Below, one piece after another: positions 33,549 through 45,229 of a DNA stretch of 64,000 bases; position 1 is the stretch's first letter, and every line of letters begins with the position of its first letter. The position numbers were made by a program, and so were the translations under genes. The notes under the pieces are model-generated. The model made no database searches and had not been told where the DNA came from. It worked only from the letters and a program-made list of their open reading frames with translations. This DNA is from Temnothorax longispinosus (Eukaryota; Arthropoda; Insecta; Hymenoptera; Formicidae), in NCBI RefSeq assembly GCF_030848805.1, contig NC_092362.1, forward strand, positions 186,001-250,000. The letters are read 5' to 3'.

Positions 33549-33908
33549 GCGCAGCTGTGACGGACGCGTTTACGTCGCCGACCGGATCGTCTCGCTCGAT
33601 CATGGATTTAGAAAAAGAAGCGTATAAAGCAATTTCAATTTCAGATCTTTCGCAACAATGCAGATATCGTGTGTGTTGTTGAACGAATGTGTATTTTATT
33701 TTGGAATATTTATTCTGCAGCATTATACAACAGCGTCGACGGGCAGCACTGCCGCAAGATTAGAGAAAAGAATTGTGTCTTACAAATAGGAGATATATAG
33801 GATACTACGTGTGCCGGTTCCATAATTATCGGAGGCACAGTAAATTTAACTCGTAACAGTAACGGGTTACCCGCGAGCTGTCACATTGTACATAGGGTGA
33901 TCGCTGTA

Positions 33909-33914
33909 AATAAA
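33909..33914 (+). promoter_or_regulatory. Polyadenylation signal of the phosphate carrier
   Basis: AATAAA lies 361 bases after the stop codon, in CTGTAAATAAACAGG. Confidence 0.55.
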
Positions 33915-34052
33915 CAGGCCGATTACTCAATCACACGCTATATTGCTTAATATTTCTCCTCTTTCCAAGCTATAACGATGATTAACAATACAACAATCGA
34001 GTCGAGCGTATAACGCAGAGAATGTAACATTTTTACAAGATATATCAACGAC

Positions 34053-34150
34053 TTAAGCCCGTATTAGACTACGGCGTGGGACTGAGATTGGATTGAAATT
34101 TAATTAAATTTCCAATTTCAATCCCACGCCGCAGTCTGATACGGGCTTTA
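34053..34150. repeat. Hairpin element, compact copy of the GCCCGTATCAGACTACGGCG family
   Basis: TTAAGCCCGTATTAGACTAC and GGCGTGGGACTGAGATTGG pair with CAATCCCACGCCGCAGTC and TGATACGGGCTTTA. It is related to 12478-12621 but has almost no loop. Confidence 0.88.
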
Positions 34151-34833
34151 GTAAAGCTTTCATTTCCTTACTGCAACCATATTGAACTACAATGTCAAAA
34201 ATTATGTGAATTTTTTTCATATACTTTATGTACATCGAAATAAATTAATACTTTTACATGTTCCTCACGCACGTTCAGTAATATAGATCCACAAAATACC
34301 GGAAGCTCTTTTCAGGTTCGCTGAGTTAATAAATAACTATTTATTTTTATTGTGAACAAAATGTAGGACAAATTGAATTATTTGTGCATTTACTTTAATG
34401 CAGAATAAAAAAAAAAAAAGAATTTTCGATATGTTATCGATGTATATTATCGAACCGATGTGATGGCATATGAAAAAAATTTAACTTCAACATACAGCGC
34501 GAGAAAAAGTTCTCACTTCTAATTGTAAGTACAACGTTGGATATAATATCCATTGTAAAGTACATTTATATCACTTACATTTCAATGCAGAATCTATCAA
34601 TTGCATAATGTGACACAATGCATCTTGTGCTGTATTGTAAAATATTAACAACAAGTAAAAAATATAATTCTTACGCTTGTATCATTTTCACGAACAATAT
34701 AAGTATCTTGCAAAGACGTAATATCATAGAGAAAAAATAGTGTGAAATGCACGTGCATATTCATTCCTCCATCACACATTAATAGTTATATAACAAATAT
34801 ATACGCCATATAACAATAGAAAACTATTTTCTA

Positions 34834-37224
34834 TTATCTTGAGGTGATCTCATTTTGAAAATAAGCGATGGCATCTTGTATAGTTGCAAAGATTTTCAAC
34901 GACATCGTCCCATAGATATATAGATCACATTTCTTGATCGTTTCGAAAATAGGACTAGGACAATTGACAAAATAAAACTCGATATTCACCCGCGTGAATT
35001 CCTCTACGATTACATGCAATACCTGAACGCTACTAGGATCGATATAACTCAACGCGCTCATATCCATTATTATACACTGCACGTCGCACGTCCCCCTAGA
35101 ATTTTTCTCCTCCAAGAAACGACCCTCCTCGGTCAATTTTCTGTACTTGATAATTTTTTGCGGACACACTCCTACGAGTCTGTATACGAGAGACTTGAAG
35201 TAGCTGTTATTGGCAAAATTCAAAGTCCCGCAATAATGAATAATTTTTATCCCATGTATCTCTATTGCCTGAAACAAGGAACAATATAAAAGCTGCGTGA
35301 TAGCTCGTGTTTTCCGATTTATTTTAGTAAGCCTTACCGCTTTGTATCTACCCATGTCTAAGTACAGATCTGTATGTGGTATGTGACCCAACAGACATGT
35401 GTAAGGCCGAATAACTTGCAGTAGAATCATAATCAGTGACACGAGCAATCCCGCGAGTAATCCGACGTCGATATTTATCAGTGTCACGACGAGAAATGTT
35501 ACGATCCAAATTATAGCGTCGGCCTTGCTCAATTTCCAAAATTTAACGAGCTGATTGGCTTGTTGAAACATTCCTTTTAATGCTACCTGTACAAAAAAGT
35601 CTTTAGGAATGATATGCTTTTTCAATAGTTACACGAGATATTTTTTTTTTTTTTTTTTTTAAGGATATATTTTTACACGTACAACTATTATGGAAGCCAA
35701 GACACATCTCGGTAGAAGCTCAAAAAATGGTCCAATCCACAAAAGTATAATGAGCAGTAATAAGCAAGACACAATGCTCGCTATCTGTGTACGTCCCCCG
35801 ACGGTTTGCTGAATGAGGGATCTACTCAAGGATGCCGATATTGGCATACACGAAAAGAAGGAACCCATTATGTTACTAAAGCCCTGCAAATAGAATACGT
35901 CGCCGGAGATTATTAATCGAAAATCAATACGATACGTGTCAGGATATCGGTGTCTCACCATTGCAAAGAGTTCCTGATTCGAATCTATCTCGTAGTTGAG
36001 CTTTTGCGCGAATATTAATGCCATTGATATGGTGATGGTATACGAAACCATGGTTATCGCAATACTATCGACCAACACTAAAGGTAACAATTCAAAACTT
36101 GGCACCTCTGGCTTAGGAAGTCTGTTTAAAAGATATGTTTTATAATATTATAGTAATATATAATATATAGAATTTTTGCAAATATTAAGAGAGGATGATA
36201 AAACGATATTTACGTACCCCGTGGGAATATGTCCGACAGTTTCGATATTATAAATCTTTGGTAAGTCGCAATAACGAGAGACTAATGTCCCACCAATCAC
36301 TGCAATAAGTTCAATGGGTATTGGTATGCTGCATTTTTTGTTCACTCTTGGCTATGAAATACAAATGACACGTCATACATTTTAGCTTTTACGAACGCTC
36401 AACTAAAGCATTAAGTCAACACGTTGTTTACCTTTAGAAATTCATTGTTAAAAACAAGAATAACAATTGATACAGTTGATACTACTGTAGCAGCTATATT
36501 GACGTTTTTAATTTCTTTAAATATATCTATAACAGTCTGAAAAATTAAAGGCAAAGAATAATATTTTATTCCTATATTATACTACGTCATAATTCGAATA
36601 TATAAGTACATAAATAATTTACGTACATAAATACTAAAAATATAATTTATGTTCACTTACAAAAATCAGTTTAAAGTAACCTTTTTGCTTTGGCAGTTTT
36701 AAACCAAGGAGATCCTTGATTTGAGATATTAAAACGTAAACGGCAGCTGCTGTCGTAAAGCTGTTGACTAAAGTTTCGCTCAGCAACGTTGTCACAATGC
36801 CCAATCGGAATGTATACATTATTATCTACAATGATAAGAAAAATCTCTTCGTATATCCTTTTGATCTCGGAGAGATGCGCGCTTTCAAAGATAACAAGGC
36901 GTTTACCTGAAGTATCCCGACCATTAGTGTCACAGCCGTTGCTACCTGCATAGGTGTATATACATATGCGACATCCTCGAGATTTTGCGAAACGGCATCC
37001 GAGGCATTCGCAAACGTGTGTCCCGCGTGTGGACTCGAGTAAAACGTTACTACTTTGCCGGTCATTAGGCAAACCACGGCGAAAGTTCCTGATGAGTGCC
37101 AAGAATGTTTCATTGTTCAAGGTTGTCGAATAAGTTCATATTTAAGGTGTATTATTTCTAATTGTTCTGCAACGGAAGTTAATGAAATGAATATATTAAC
37201 TGGGAGAATCGCAAACTGCAGAAG

Positions 37225-37261
<37 letters not shown>

Positions 37262-37811
37262 CGCGACTTTGTGTTAGTTCGAAGTTGTCTTTAGCGCACG
37301 TCTTAAAAATCGTTGCATCGTTTTGTCTTATCGTTTCGGTATTCACCTATGGATACGTGCTTGGAGGTGCCGAGGAAGAAATACACGAAGACAGGAAAGA
37401 AGGCCATGTATATGCCAACCACCGGCGGTAGATTTCCCAGGAGCGCGTAGGCCATACCCTGCGGTATGTGCATAATCGCCACAGTTAGACCCGAAATGAT
37501 ATCAGGTACTATGTCTTCCTTCCACGTGTATCGGCTAAGCCACCGTATCACCGGTACCGTTGACGCTACGCAGGACTGCCAGTTCTTCGATTTAACATCG
37601 TTCATTGCATCCCGCATCACTGGAATCACAAATGACCCATTACAAATTTTATATTTCTATATATAAACTGCACGGGACGCGTCCGCGCACTTTGCTGTTA
37701 CAACTTACAGGATGATTTTGGCTTCTCGTAATCATAATTCTGATTCAGCGTTTCGTGTTCGTAGAGAGGTCTTTCCAAGTGTATCTGCAACAGTGCGTTG
37801 CCCTTGTCCAT
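34834..37811 (-). CDS. SLC26-family anion transporter (prestin/pendrin-like sulfate permease)
   Basis: This is a multi-pass membrane anion exchanger or channel with a cytosolic STAS domain. Ten exons on the minus strand (37709-37811, 37347-37619, 36907-37088, 36661-36825, 36432-36536, 36218-36351, 35959-36121, 35683-35883, 35338-35586, 34834-35268) join in phase to encode 669 residues. The sulfate-permease entry region is IVPDIISGLTVAIMHIPQG, followed by YFFLGTSKHVSIGTFAVV. Later core motifs are GFSNIMGSFFSCMPISASLS and LLPRCVLASIIVVALKGMF. The STAS domain spans roughly residues 520-665 and includes CIIMDMSALSYIDPSSVQVL. The sequence is closer to the SLC26A5/A6 type than to the SLC26A11-like insect group; ion specificity cannot be deduced. 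The gene is divergent from JMJD7, with 736 bp between start codons. Confidence 0.9.
37227..37258. repeat. (AT)n microsatellite
   Basis: This TA run lies in the intron between the second and third coding exons of the SLC26 gene. Confidence 0.95.
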
Positions 37812-38546
37812 GACTGATCCGCAATCGCAAGCGCGCTTTACTTTAAGAACTGGTCTCGAGGCTCAGTGTGAGCTTTATACATTCGCTATCTGCAATCAAA
37901 TCAATATTATACGCATATAGCTGATATAATATCTTCAATCCTAGATAAAATATCTCTACAATCAATATTTCCTCCTTCATCGTTCATGATTGCATAACGT
38001 CTTGACTAGAATTTTTCGCTATCATATTTTATATTAAATCTGTAATAATTCAGTAAACAAATTCATATAATTATACGAATAAATTGTGCGAGCGAGCGAT
38101 AAAGAGAGAGAGAGAGAGAGAGAGGAATGTACGAGTATATTGCTATGGTTAATGTTATATAATACATGTTTATTATAAAAATGTGTATAAAATTTTTATC
38201 AGGTTGAAATTATAAGCATTTTAAAGCTGTATCTCATCCATGTTATCTACTAGGAAGCTAAACTTACATTTATATGTTAAAACATGGTCTCTCCTTGTGA
38301 TCTTTAGCAAAGAGATAATGGGATCTTCAATAACATGTGACATGTGACTAACAGTCGGACAAGGTCCATTAGCTAAACGCATTGATTGGCACACAATATT
38401 CACGGTTATAATCTCAATTCAAATCTAACCATTCTAACCTACATTCGTCATTCGTCCACTGTCAGCTGTTGTCAACGTTGGTGACAACGACAACTTGTCA
38501 ATAAACGTTCCGCGGCGACATTCCTTTTCACGCTTCATCTCGAATA
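37812..38546. other. Divergent SLC26 / JMJD7 upstream region
   Basis: This 735-bp region should hold both promoters. A (GA)n microsatellite lies at about 38103-38122. The last 150 bases before JMJD7 are GC-richer. No other gene is seen. Confidence 0.55.
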
Positions 38547-40717
38547 ATGTCGAATAATGACAATAATGTCGAAGATAGAATCCGAGAGGCGTGCCACAAC
38601 CTGTCGCGAGAGGCGAGAGGTTTGTCTCAATCTCACGTGTTTCTGTTATCTGAAGGATACGCGAGCTAACCTCACATTCGATTAACCTATCAACTCCCAC
38701 ATGGGTTGCACGCGTGTCGTTTGCTAATCGAGTTGCTACGTGAATGAACATTTACGAAACGCTCTGCGATAATGCGAACGAAAATGTAATTTGTGATTGA
38801 AATATTAATTTCTAGTATATTCAAGTATATTAATGTACATACATATAATTTATATCGATGTTAAATAAGTTTATAAATAGGAAACACGCAGTCCCCGACT
38901 CCTCCAAATTATATATAGGATGAATCATGTAATTATCGTTACAATTAACAAGAGAGGAGTACGTTGTTTAACACGAACTACCAAAGGAGTCAAAATGACC
39001 CGTTTGACATTTTAATAATTTCAGAATTGTTTATATTATTAGTCAGAATTTCTATGAAAATTTCAAGACTTTGAGACTTTCTCAGAATTTTTCATTTGAA
39101 TTGGAACATTTTTCAGAAAAATTGCAAAAATAACAGTTTTAGTGTATTTTGGCACATTGTAACGATATGTGACGCGTTGGAAAAGTTTATTTCAATCACA
39201 CAAAATTATATATATATTATATTATATTTAATTCTTTATACATGTTACGCACTAATTTTATCACAATTTCTTATATTGCAGAATTGTACTTGCAAAGCAA
39301 AGTTGCGGAAATAGATGACTCGATTACGCCGCTCGCTTTCTACCGCGAGTACGTCTCGAAGAACGTACCACTAGTTATAAGAGGCGTAATAAAACATTGG
39401 CCCGCTGTGAGCAAATGGTCTATACCGTATTTTCGCAAGGTGATCGGTGACGAAAAGGTTTCGGTCGCCGTAACGCCGAACGGCTATGCGGATGCGATAG
39501 CCGAACGGGATGATGACGCTAAAGAATTCTTCGTAATGCCCGAGGACCGTCTACTCACGATATCAGCATTTCTCGACACGTTGGAGAACACGAAGGAGAA
39601 CAGTGTATTTTACATACAGCAACAAAACTCAAATTTTATGCATAGCTTTCGCAAGTTGTGGCCAGATGCAGAAACCGAGATATCATGGGCCAGCGAGGCG
39701 TTTGGAAAGCAACCTGACGCTGTGAATTTTTGGATGGGAGACGAAAGAGCTGTGACTTCCAGTAAAGTTTTATTTTACCTGGTAACAGAAATACTTGAAA
39801 GTATATTTCGATATCTCGGATCTAAATGATACAAAATTATCATCGTTACGTAAATCTCATTCTTATAATTTCGACACGTTTGCAAAATGCATTTCTGTTC
39901 ACACAATTTTACAAGTGTACCACAGTTAATTTTAAAACGTGGGGTAACACACGTTCGAATTAAACTACATATTCTTACTGTGAGTGCCAAGGTTTTCTTT
40001 TATTTAGTAACACTTGAAAATATCTCGATATTCGATATCTCGAATTTAAATGATATGAGATGATCATCGTTATGGAAATTTAATTCTTATAATTTGAAGA
40101 ATTTTGTAAATTGCACAATTTTATTTTGTACTTATTAATTCTAAAGATCAGTAATACACATTTGGATTAAACTAGGTATTTTTACAAATTTGTAGTGCAC
40201 AAAGATCCTTATGAAAATATATATTGCGTTGTGTCTGGTGAAAAGAACTTTATCTTACATCCTCCCACTGATCTGCCATGGATTCCATATCGAACGTATC
40301 CGTCTGCCGTTTACAAGGAGTGCGAACCCGGAAAATGGATTATCGAATCCATAGTTAATGGAACACCTAATTCCGAGGAAATCACAAATCTCGCATCGAC
40401 GCCATGGATATGTGTGGATCCCCTAAATCCAAACTATGAAAAGTTCAGTCACGTACACAGCAGTAGTTTTATTTTCAAAATGACATTTATTTTAATGATT
40501 AAAGATAAACGAAAACTTTACTTATAGATTTCCAGAATATCGTAATACACATAGCTTGAAAGTCACACTCAGAGCTGGAGATGTATTGTACTTGCCATCG
40601 TTATGGTTCCATCATGTGACACAGTCTCACGCTTGCATATCCGTTAATTATTGGTACGATATGGAATTCGATATCAAGTATGCCTACTTCAAAGCACTCG
40701 AGACATTGTGCAAATAA
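38547..40717 (+). CDS. JMJD7: JmjC-domain (3S)-lysyl hydroxylase / protease JMJD7
   Basis: JMJD7 is a 2-oxoglutarate and Fe(II)-dependent oxygenase. In mammals it hydroxylates a lysine of the TRAFAC GTPases DRG1/2, and a peptidase activity has also been reported. Four exons (38547-38619, 39282-39761, 40196-40442, 40528-40717) encode 329 residues, close to the human length. Diagnostic stretches are FYREYVSKNVPLVIRG, VSVAVTPNGYADAI, WASEAFGKQPDAVNFWMGDE, and the facial triad H186-x-D188 in VTSMHKDPYENIYCVVSGEK. The distal His lies in LYLPSLWFHHVTQS. The third donor (GTTCAG) is weak but keeps frame and homology. Intron 2 consists of two tandem copies of a ~225-bp unit. AATAAA overlaps the stop codon. 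Confidence 0.94.
39767..40200. repeat. Tandem duplication of about 225 bp filling JMJD7 intron 2
   Basis: GTTTTATTTTACCTGGTAAC (39767) resembles GTTTTCTTTTATTTAGTAAC (39992), and similarity continues through TTTCGATATCTCGGATCTAA / ATTCGATATCTCGAATTTAA, CATCGTTA and CATTCTTATAATTT / AATTCTTATAATTT. Copy 1 ends with a decayed acceptor-like region (GAGTGCCAAGG) corresponding to the real acceptor and exon start (TAGTGCACAAAG). Confidence 0.7.
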
Positions 40718-40718
40718 A
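40713..40718 (+). promoter_or_regulatory. AATAAA overlapping the JMJD7 stop codon
   Basis: The last codons AAA TAA followed by A create AATAAA. If used as the polyadenylation signal the 3' UTR would be extremely short. Usage is untested. Confidence 0.4.
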
Positions 40719-41169
40719 CGAGTAAGTGATTAAGGCACGCTTCAAACATTCGTGTGTACAGACGATGCTATTTTATTTTTAAGTCATTTGGTGCATGCAA
40801 GAGACTAAAGAAATCTTATTCTTATGTAGGTACTTGTATCTTTTCTTTCTCTCTCCCCCCCCCCTCCCTCTCTGTGTGTGAGTGTACACGTGTACATATA
40901 TGTATATGTACTTAATGGCTATAGTACATCGTCACGTCACATCATATACTAGTCCGTAATGTAATATAATTAAATATGTATAAATGTCCACGCAAGACAC
41001 TTACACGTGCTCATCGTAGTTATATGTTGCTGATATACTTATTAAATTAAATGCAAATGTCTTACCAATGATACAAAGATATTACTAATATATACGTTAT
41101 TATTCTCACAGAACGTACAATCTTATTATATTTTTACGAAACTGCCAAGAAACTACAGGAAAATTTAAG
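40718..41169. other. JMJD7 / zinc-finger convergent 3' region
   Basis: This holds the 3' UTRs of two convergent genes. It contains a C-rich and TG-rich simple tract at about 40843-40885. Nothing else is recognised. Confidence 0.5.
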
Positions 41170-43865
41170 TCAGGCTGTTTCGTCGTTATCTCCGGTGAGT
41201 AAATTGTATTTTGAACGCTTTGTACCATAATTCTGAGTTTCGTACATCTTTCGGTTTTCTAGGTATTTCCGATAGTTGTTCTCGCGTTTTCTCCGTTGCT
41301 CCTCCGCCTGCTGTCGCAGTTTCTCGGGATTCATATGTGTGGTCACCATGTGCCTCGTTAATGAGCTCATGAATTTATACGTAATTCCGCACACGTCGCA
41401 GGAAAGTATCTCCTCATTTCCTCCCTGTTGCTATTTGCGAGAAAGAAAAATCATTTATAAATCCAAGTAAAAAAAATTGTAAACGCACAAGGAAATATAA
41501 AGTCATATGACCATTTGGTGTATTTTCTCTTTTATATGCTATAAAGAAGAGAGGAGGGATTACAGAGTAAAATAGTTTACATACTTGTTGATGTACCAGC
41601 ATGTGTCTCTGCAGATTGTTCAATCTGTTGAACTCACGACCGCATACTTCGCAATCGAACTTCTTGTCGGGATCGTGATGCTTCTTGTGCATACTCAGGT
41701 CGGTTATGTGGTGGAAGGTCTTCTGGCATATATCACACGTGTACTTGCGTTGTTCGTTAGGCATATGCGACTCCTCGTGTTTCGCCAGACTGGTCTTATC
41801 CATAAACCGTCGACCGCAGTAAATGCAAGGAAGCGGTCGCGATTGGGAATTGTGTAGTGTCAAGTGACGACGTAGCGCCGTGGATGTAGGGAAATTTTTG
41901 TGGCATTCCAAGCACTGGAACGGTCGATCACCGGTGTGAGTCTTTCGATGGCGGGCGAGCGAACCCTGATCTGGATACCTAAAAAAATTAAGACTTGACT
42001 TTATAAAGACAACTCCACGTATTGAGAATTTTATTAAATAAAATGATATGGATAGAATAAGATAGAATAAGATAGAAAAAGATAAAAAATAAGATTATAC
42101 TAGGCATATATATGTGCATTCGCTAAATATTTCGACTTGCCTTTTAGGACACGAGTCGCAAGGAAAGTTTCTCGTAGTTATATCCTCTTCACGAGCGTGC
42201 TTTAGTCTATTATGCCTCAGTAATTGGAAAGATGTTTTAAAGCTTTTATTACAGATGTCGCACTTCAAATTGTCTGTTGTTGGTATAATGACTTGAGTTC
42301 TCTTTTGTCCATTCTCATCCTCCGATATTATCAAGGATATAGTCACAGTATTGTCTTCATTGTCAAAATCTTGAAGCGACGACGACACCGTACTTGTAGT
42401 CTAGCGAATTATAAATATAAATAGAAACTGTATGTGTGTGTGCGCGTGCGTGTGTGTAAAACTCATTGATATACAATATAAAACGTACCTGTTTATTAGA
42501 AACAGACTTTGAATCTATATCAGGTAAAATAAAAGACTCCTCTTCGACCGTGCTGCTGTTCTGATGTGATTTAGATTGCGATTCTTTATTGGTATTGTCG
42601 TCGCTGCTTTCAGCAATCGCGTAATTTCCGTCCTCGGTTAAATATACCGGTTGCAGAGTTCCGCTAGCATCCTTGAAGTATAATTGACCGTCTTCGTCCT
42701 CGTGCAAAAATATTTGATCCTGAAAAAGCAAAAAAATATATAATATATCCACTTACAAGATCTCAATAAACTTTTCGAATGGAAATGTTATGTCGTATAC
42801 TTGAGAACTGTCTTCTTCTTGATTTTGATTGGTCTCGGACGTCGGCACCTCCCAAGACATTTGCTCATCTTGCTCCATCGTTGTGTTATCATATTGATAT
42901 TGTTCATTGTCGTCGATAGCTTGCGCTACGTACAGTGTCTCCATGTTGTCGCCTTCGTAGTAAATGGTACCCTCAACCGGTATGGTATTTGCTTCAAGTC
43001 GTTCCATCTAAAATAATGATTGCTTGTTAATAATATTAAAAGACCATTTTACATTTACAATACTTGGATCAGATATACTAACTTTGACGTAGTGATCATT
43101 GAGCTTTTCTTGCTGCTGCTTAACGGTAGCATCTGGCTTCTTTGTTCCAAGCACCGTGTACAACAGATTATTCTCTGTATTTTTCACTATCTCTTGAGTC
43201 GACTCACTATCGTCCTCGATATTGTTTACTTTATTTCCATCCATTCGAGATTTGTCCACTTTTCCCGTAGAATCCACATGGATCTTTAAATCTAATCTGT
43301 TTGATGGCAACAGGATAGTTTGATTATTTACATGCTTCTTGTCAGCCTGCGTCCGCAAAGAGCTCGCGCGATTATCCGTCATTTCGAACGTATTGTCCAA
43401 CCCATCCACGCGTTCCAGCTCCTCATCCTCCCAATCCTCATCAACGTCATAGTTTATAACTTGCTTCTTAGTGGTTTTCTGCGTACTACTTTTTACATTT
43501 TTGACAGGTTCCTTTTCCACGTGCGAAGTAAACATCGAGTTCTCCTCGTCGAAGCCATAAAGTTCCATGTTTTTACTAGTCGCCTTGTCATTTCTCTTTG
43601 TCTTTTCACGCGTTTCACTGTCCTGCGCATCCGCCAACAAGTCCTTATCCGAGGCATTACCATCCGGTGGTGTCTCTTCGCCTTCCTCCTCGACTTCTTC
43701 AATTATTTCTATGATCTCTTCTATTTCTGCCTCCTCAGAATCTTCGGCGGTTACTTCAGATTCGAATATAATGTTCTCTTCCGTAACATTTCCATCTTTC
43801 AATACCTCCATAACATCCTTGTTATCCATAACTAGGCTCTCCAATATTTCCGACGACAACTCCAT
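41170..43865 (-). CDS. C2H2 zinc-finger protein with seven fingers and a long acidic N-terminus
   Basis: This is a probable nuclear DNA-binding regulator; I do not recognise a named orthologue. Six coding exons on the minus strand (43059-43865, 42801-43007, 42489-42719, 42141-42400, 41585-41978, 41170-41430) give about 719 residues. The N-terminal half is disordered and acidic (EEAEIEEIIEIIEEVEEEGE) with no clear ZAD domain. Seven C2H2 fingers follow: CDICNKSFKTSFQLLRH, CDSCPKRYPDQGSLARH, CLECHKNFPTSTALRRH, CIYCGRRFMDKTSLAKH, CDICQKTFHHITDLSMH, CEVCGREFNRLNNLQRH and CDVCGITYKFMSSLTRH. The fourth intron has a GC donor. For the exon ending at 42801, the GTATAC donor keeps frame whereas a stronger GTAAGT at about 42755 does not. 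A non-coding 5' exon probably lies near 45815-45900. Confidence 0.85.
42433..42457. repeat. (TG)n-type microsatellite
   Basis: GTGTGTGTGCGCGTGCGTGTGTGT lies in an intron of the zinc-finger gene, imperfect through TG-to-CG changes. Confidence 0.9.
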
Positions 43866-43949
43866 CTTTAAATAAAGATTATGTCTGAAAAAGTAAACAC
43901 ACAAACGTTTAAAAAAAGTGAATAACGTTAAACTTTGTATATATATTTG

Positions 43950-44612
43950 TATCTTTTAGTCTTATTTTAAGAATATATTTTTATTTTTTAAGTAACAAAA
44001 AGGCTCTTCTTTTTTATATTATATCCTGATCATTAGGAGCTCGCAAGGAAAAAAAAACGCATATGGATGGTGTAAATAATTCTGGCTGTTCTAGATATCT
44101 GAAACACAAAAACCAAAATTTTGTTATTCAAGAGAAGTGTGGCTATCGTCTGAACTAGACTAAATGTTATACGTTTATTAGCTTTTTCTTTTAATAAAAT
44201 ATTACCAAATTTTTGACGAAAAACTACAATATTTTATATTAATAAAAAGCCGTTATTTGTCTAGAGTGGAAATATTGGTTTAGTTCTAGGGCTGCGGTCC
44301 ACTTGACGCTACAAATGCTTTCACGGAAGAAAGAAGGAGAAGAAGAACGCTTCAAAGCATTTGTAGCGTCAAGTGGACCGCAGCCCTAGTTCAGACGATA
44401 GCCACACTTCTCCTGAATAAGAAAATGTTTGGTTTTTGTGTTTCAGATACCTAGAACAGTTGGAATCATTTACACCGTTCATATGCATTTTTTCTTGCGA
44501 GCTCTTAGGCTGTAATGATCAGGCTGTAACATAAAAAAGAGCGGTTTTTTTTGTTATTTAAAAAATAAAAATACAGGGTGTATATATATTCTTAAAATAA
44601 GGCTAAAAGAAC
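43950..44612. repeat. Large inverted repeat, about 210-bp arms, with a hairpin inserted at the right arm
   Basis: The left arm (43950-44160) and right arm (44388-44612) are complementary at roughly 85 percent by eye. Examples are TTATTTTAAGAATATA / TATATTCTTAAAATAA, CCTGATCATTA / TAATGATCAGG, GAGCTCGCAAG / CTTGCGAGCTC, ATCTGAAACACAAAAACCAA / TTGGTTTTTGTGTTTCAGAT and GTGTGGCTATCGTCTGAACT / AGTTCAGACGATAGCCACAC. A separate hairpin (44286-44389) abuts the right arm. Confidence 0.88.
44286..44389. repeat. Hairpin element inserted in the large inverted repeat
   Basis: CTAGGGCTGCGGTCCACTTG, ACGCTACAAATGCTTT pairs perfectly with AAAGCATTTGTAGCGTCAAG, TGGACCGCAGCCCTAG. TAGTTC occurs just left of the element and again at its right end (44386-44391), a possible 6-bp target duplication. 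It has no CCAATC core. Confidence 0.9.
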
Positions 44613-44741
44613 ACGCAAAAATTCGCTTTTTTCCTTATAAAAAATTCCTGAAAAATACCCTTTTTATGATCTTTCGAACCAGAGAGAATGCTCCCTTAAA
44701 TATTTCACTACAAAAGCTAGTCGATCACCACTAAAGTGACA

Positions 44742-44844
44742 ATAGACTTGTTCGTTGTTAGCTAAACTTCTTGCACGGTTCATCGTTGGAGAGAAAAAGA
44801 GGAAAAGATGAAATGTGCAAGTTCAGCTAAAACGAACAGGTCTA
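44742..44844. repeat. Hairpin element
   Basis: TAGACTTGTTCGTTGTTAGC, TAAACTTCTTGCACGGTTCATC pairs with GATGAAATGTGCAAGTTCAG, CTAAAACGAACAGGTCTA with a few mismatches. The loop is purine-rich (GGAGAGAAAAAGAGGAAAA). Confidence 0.8.
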
Positions 44845-45229
44845 ATATAAAAATAAATAATCCAGCGCAGCATTGTACTACATGTTCCAAAAATAATAAG
44901 AGACGTAGATCATGATATTATTGTGCAATATATAACGTTACTTGCAGAATGTCCTAAAATCTACACAAATCTATGCACGCAACTGTATAACACGTAACTT
45001 TGAGTTTTTTTTTTTTTACACTTTTTATATTTATTCGCATCTCGTTTATTTCTTATCGTTACACGTGCATTTAAATGGAGAAAATTTCAATTTTACTTAC
45101 AACAGAAACTTTTTATTCTCGACTCAACTCATGAATTAAATTTAAGAAATCTCAAATCCGTAATTAACTCTGAATGGTTTTTTAATTAGACACGTATATC
45201 CTCACTGCCATTAATTTCGTCACAAACGT

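Larger units (their letters stand above)
33549..34833. other. 3' flanks of the phosphate carrier and SLC26 gene (convergent)
   Basis: AATAAA at 33909-33914 is the likely phosphate-carrier polyadenylation signal, giving a 3' UTR of about 380 bases. A hairpin element lies at 34053-34150. Sequence beyond it is AT-rich without recognisable genes. Confidence 0.55.

Noticed and set aside
38434..38751. A 105-codon minus-strand frame over the JMJD7 start
   Set aside because: It overlaps the JMJD7 first exon antisense and has no homology or splice logic.
43320..43835. A 171-codon plus-strand frame opposite the zinc-finger gene
   Set aside because: It is antisense to a well-supported acidic coding exon with no homology of its own.
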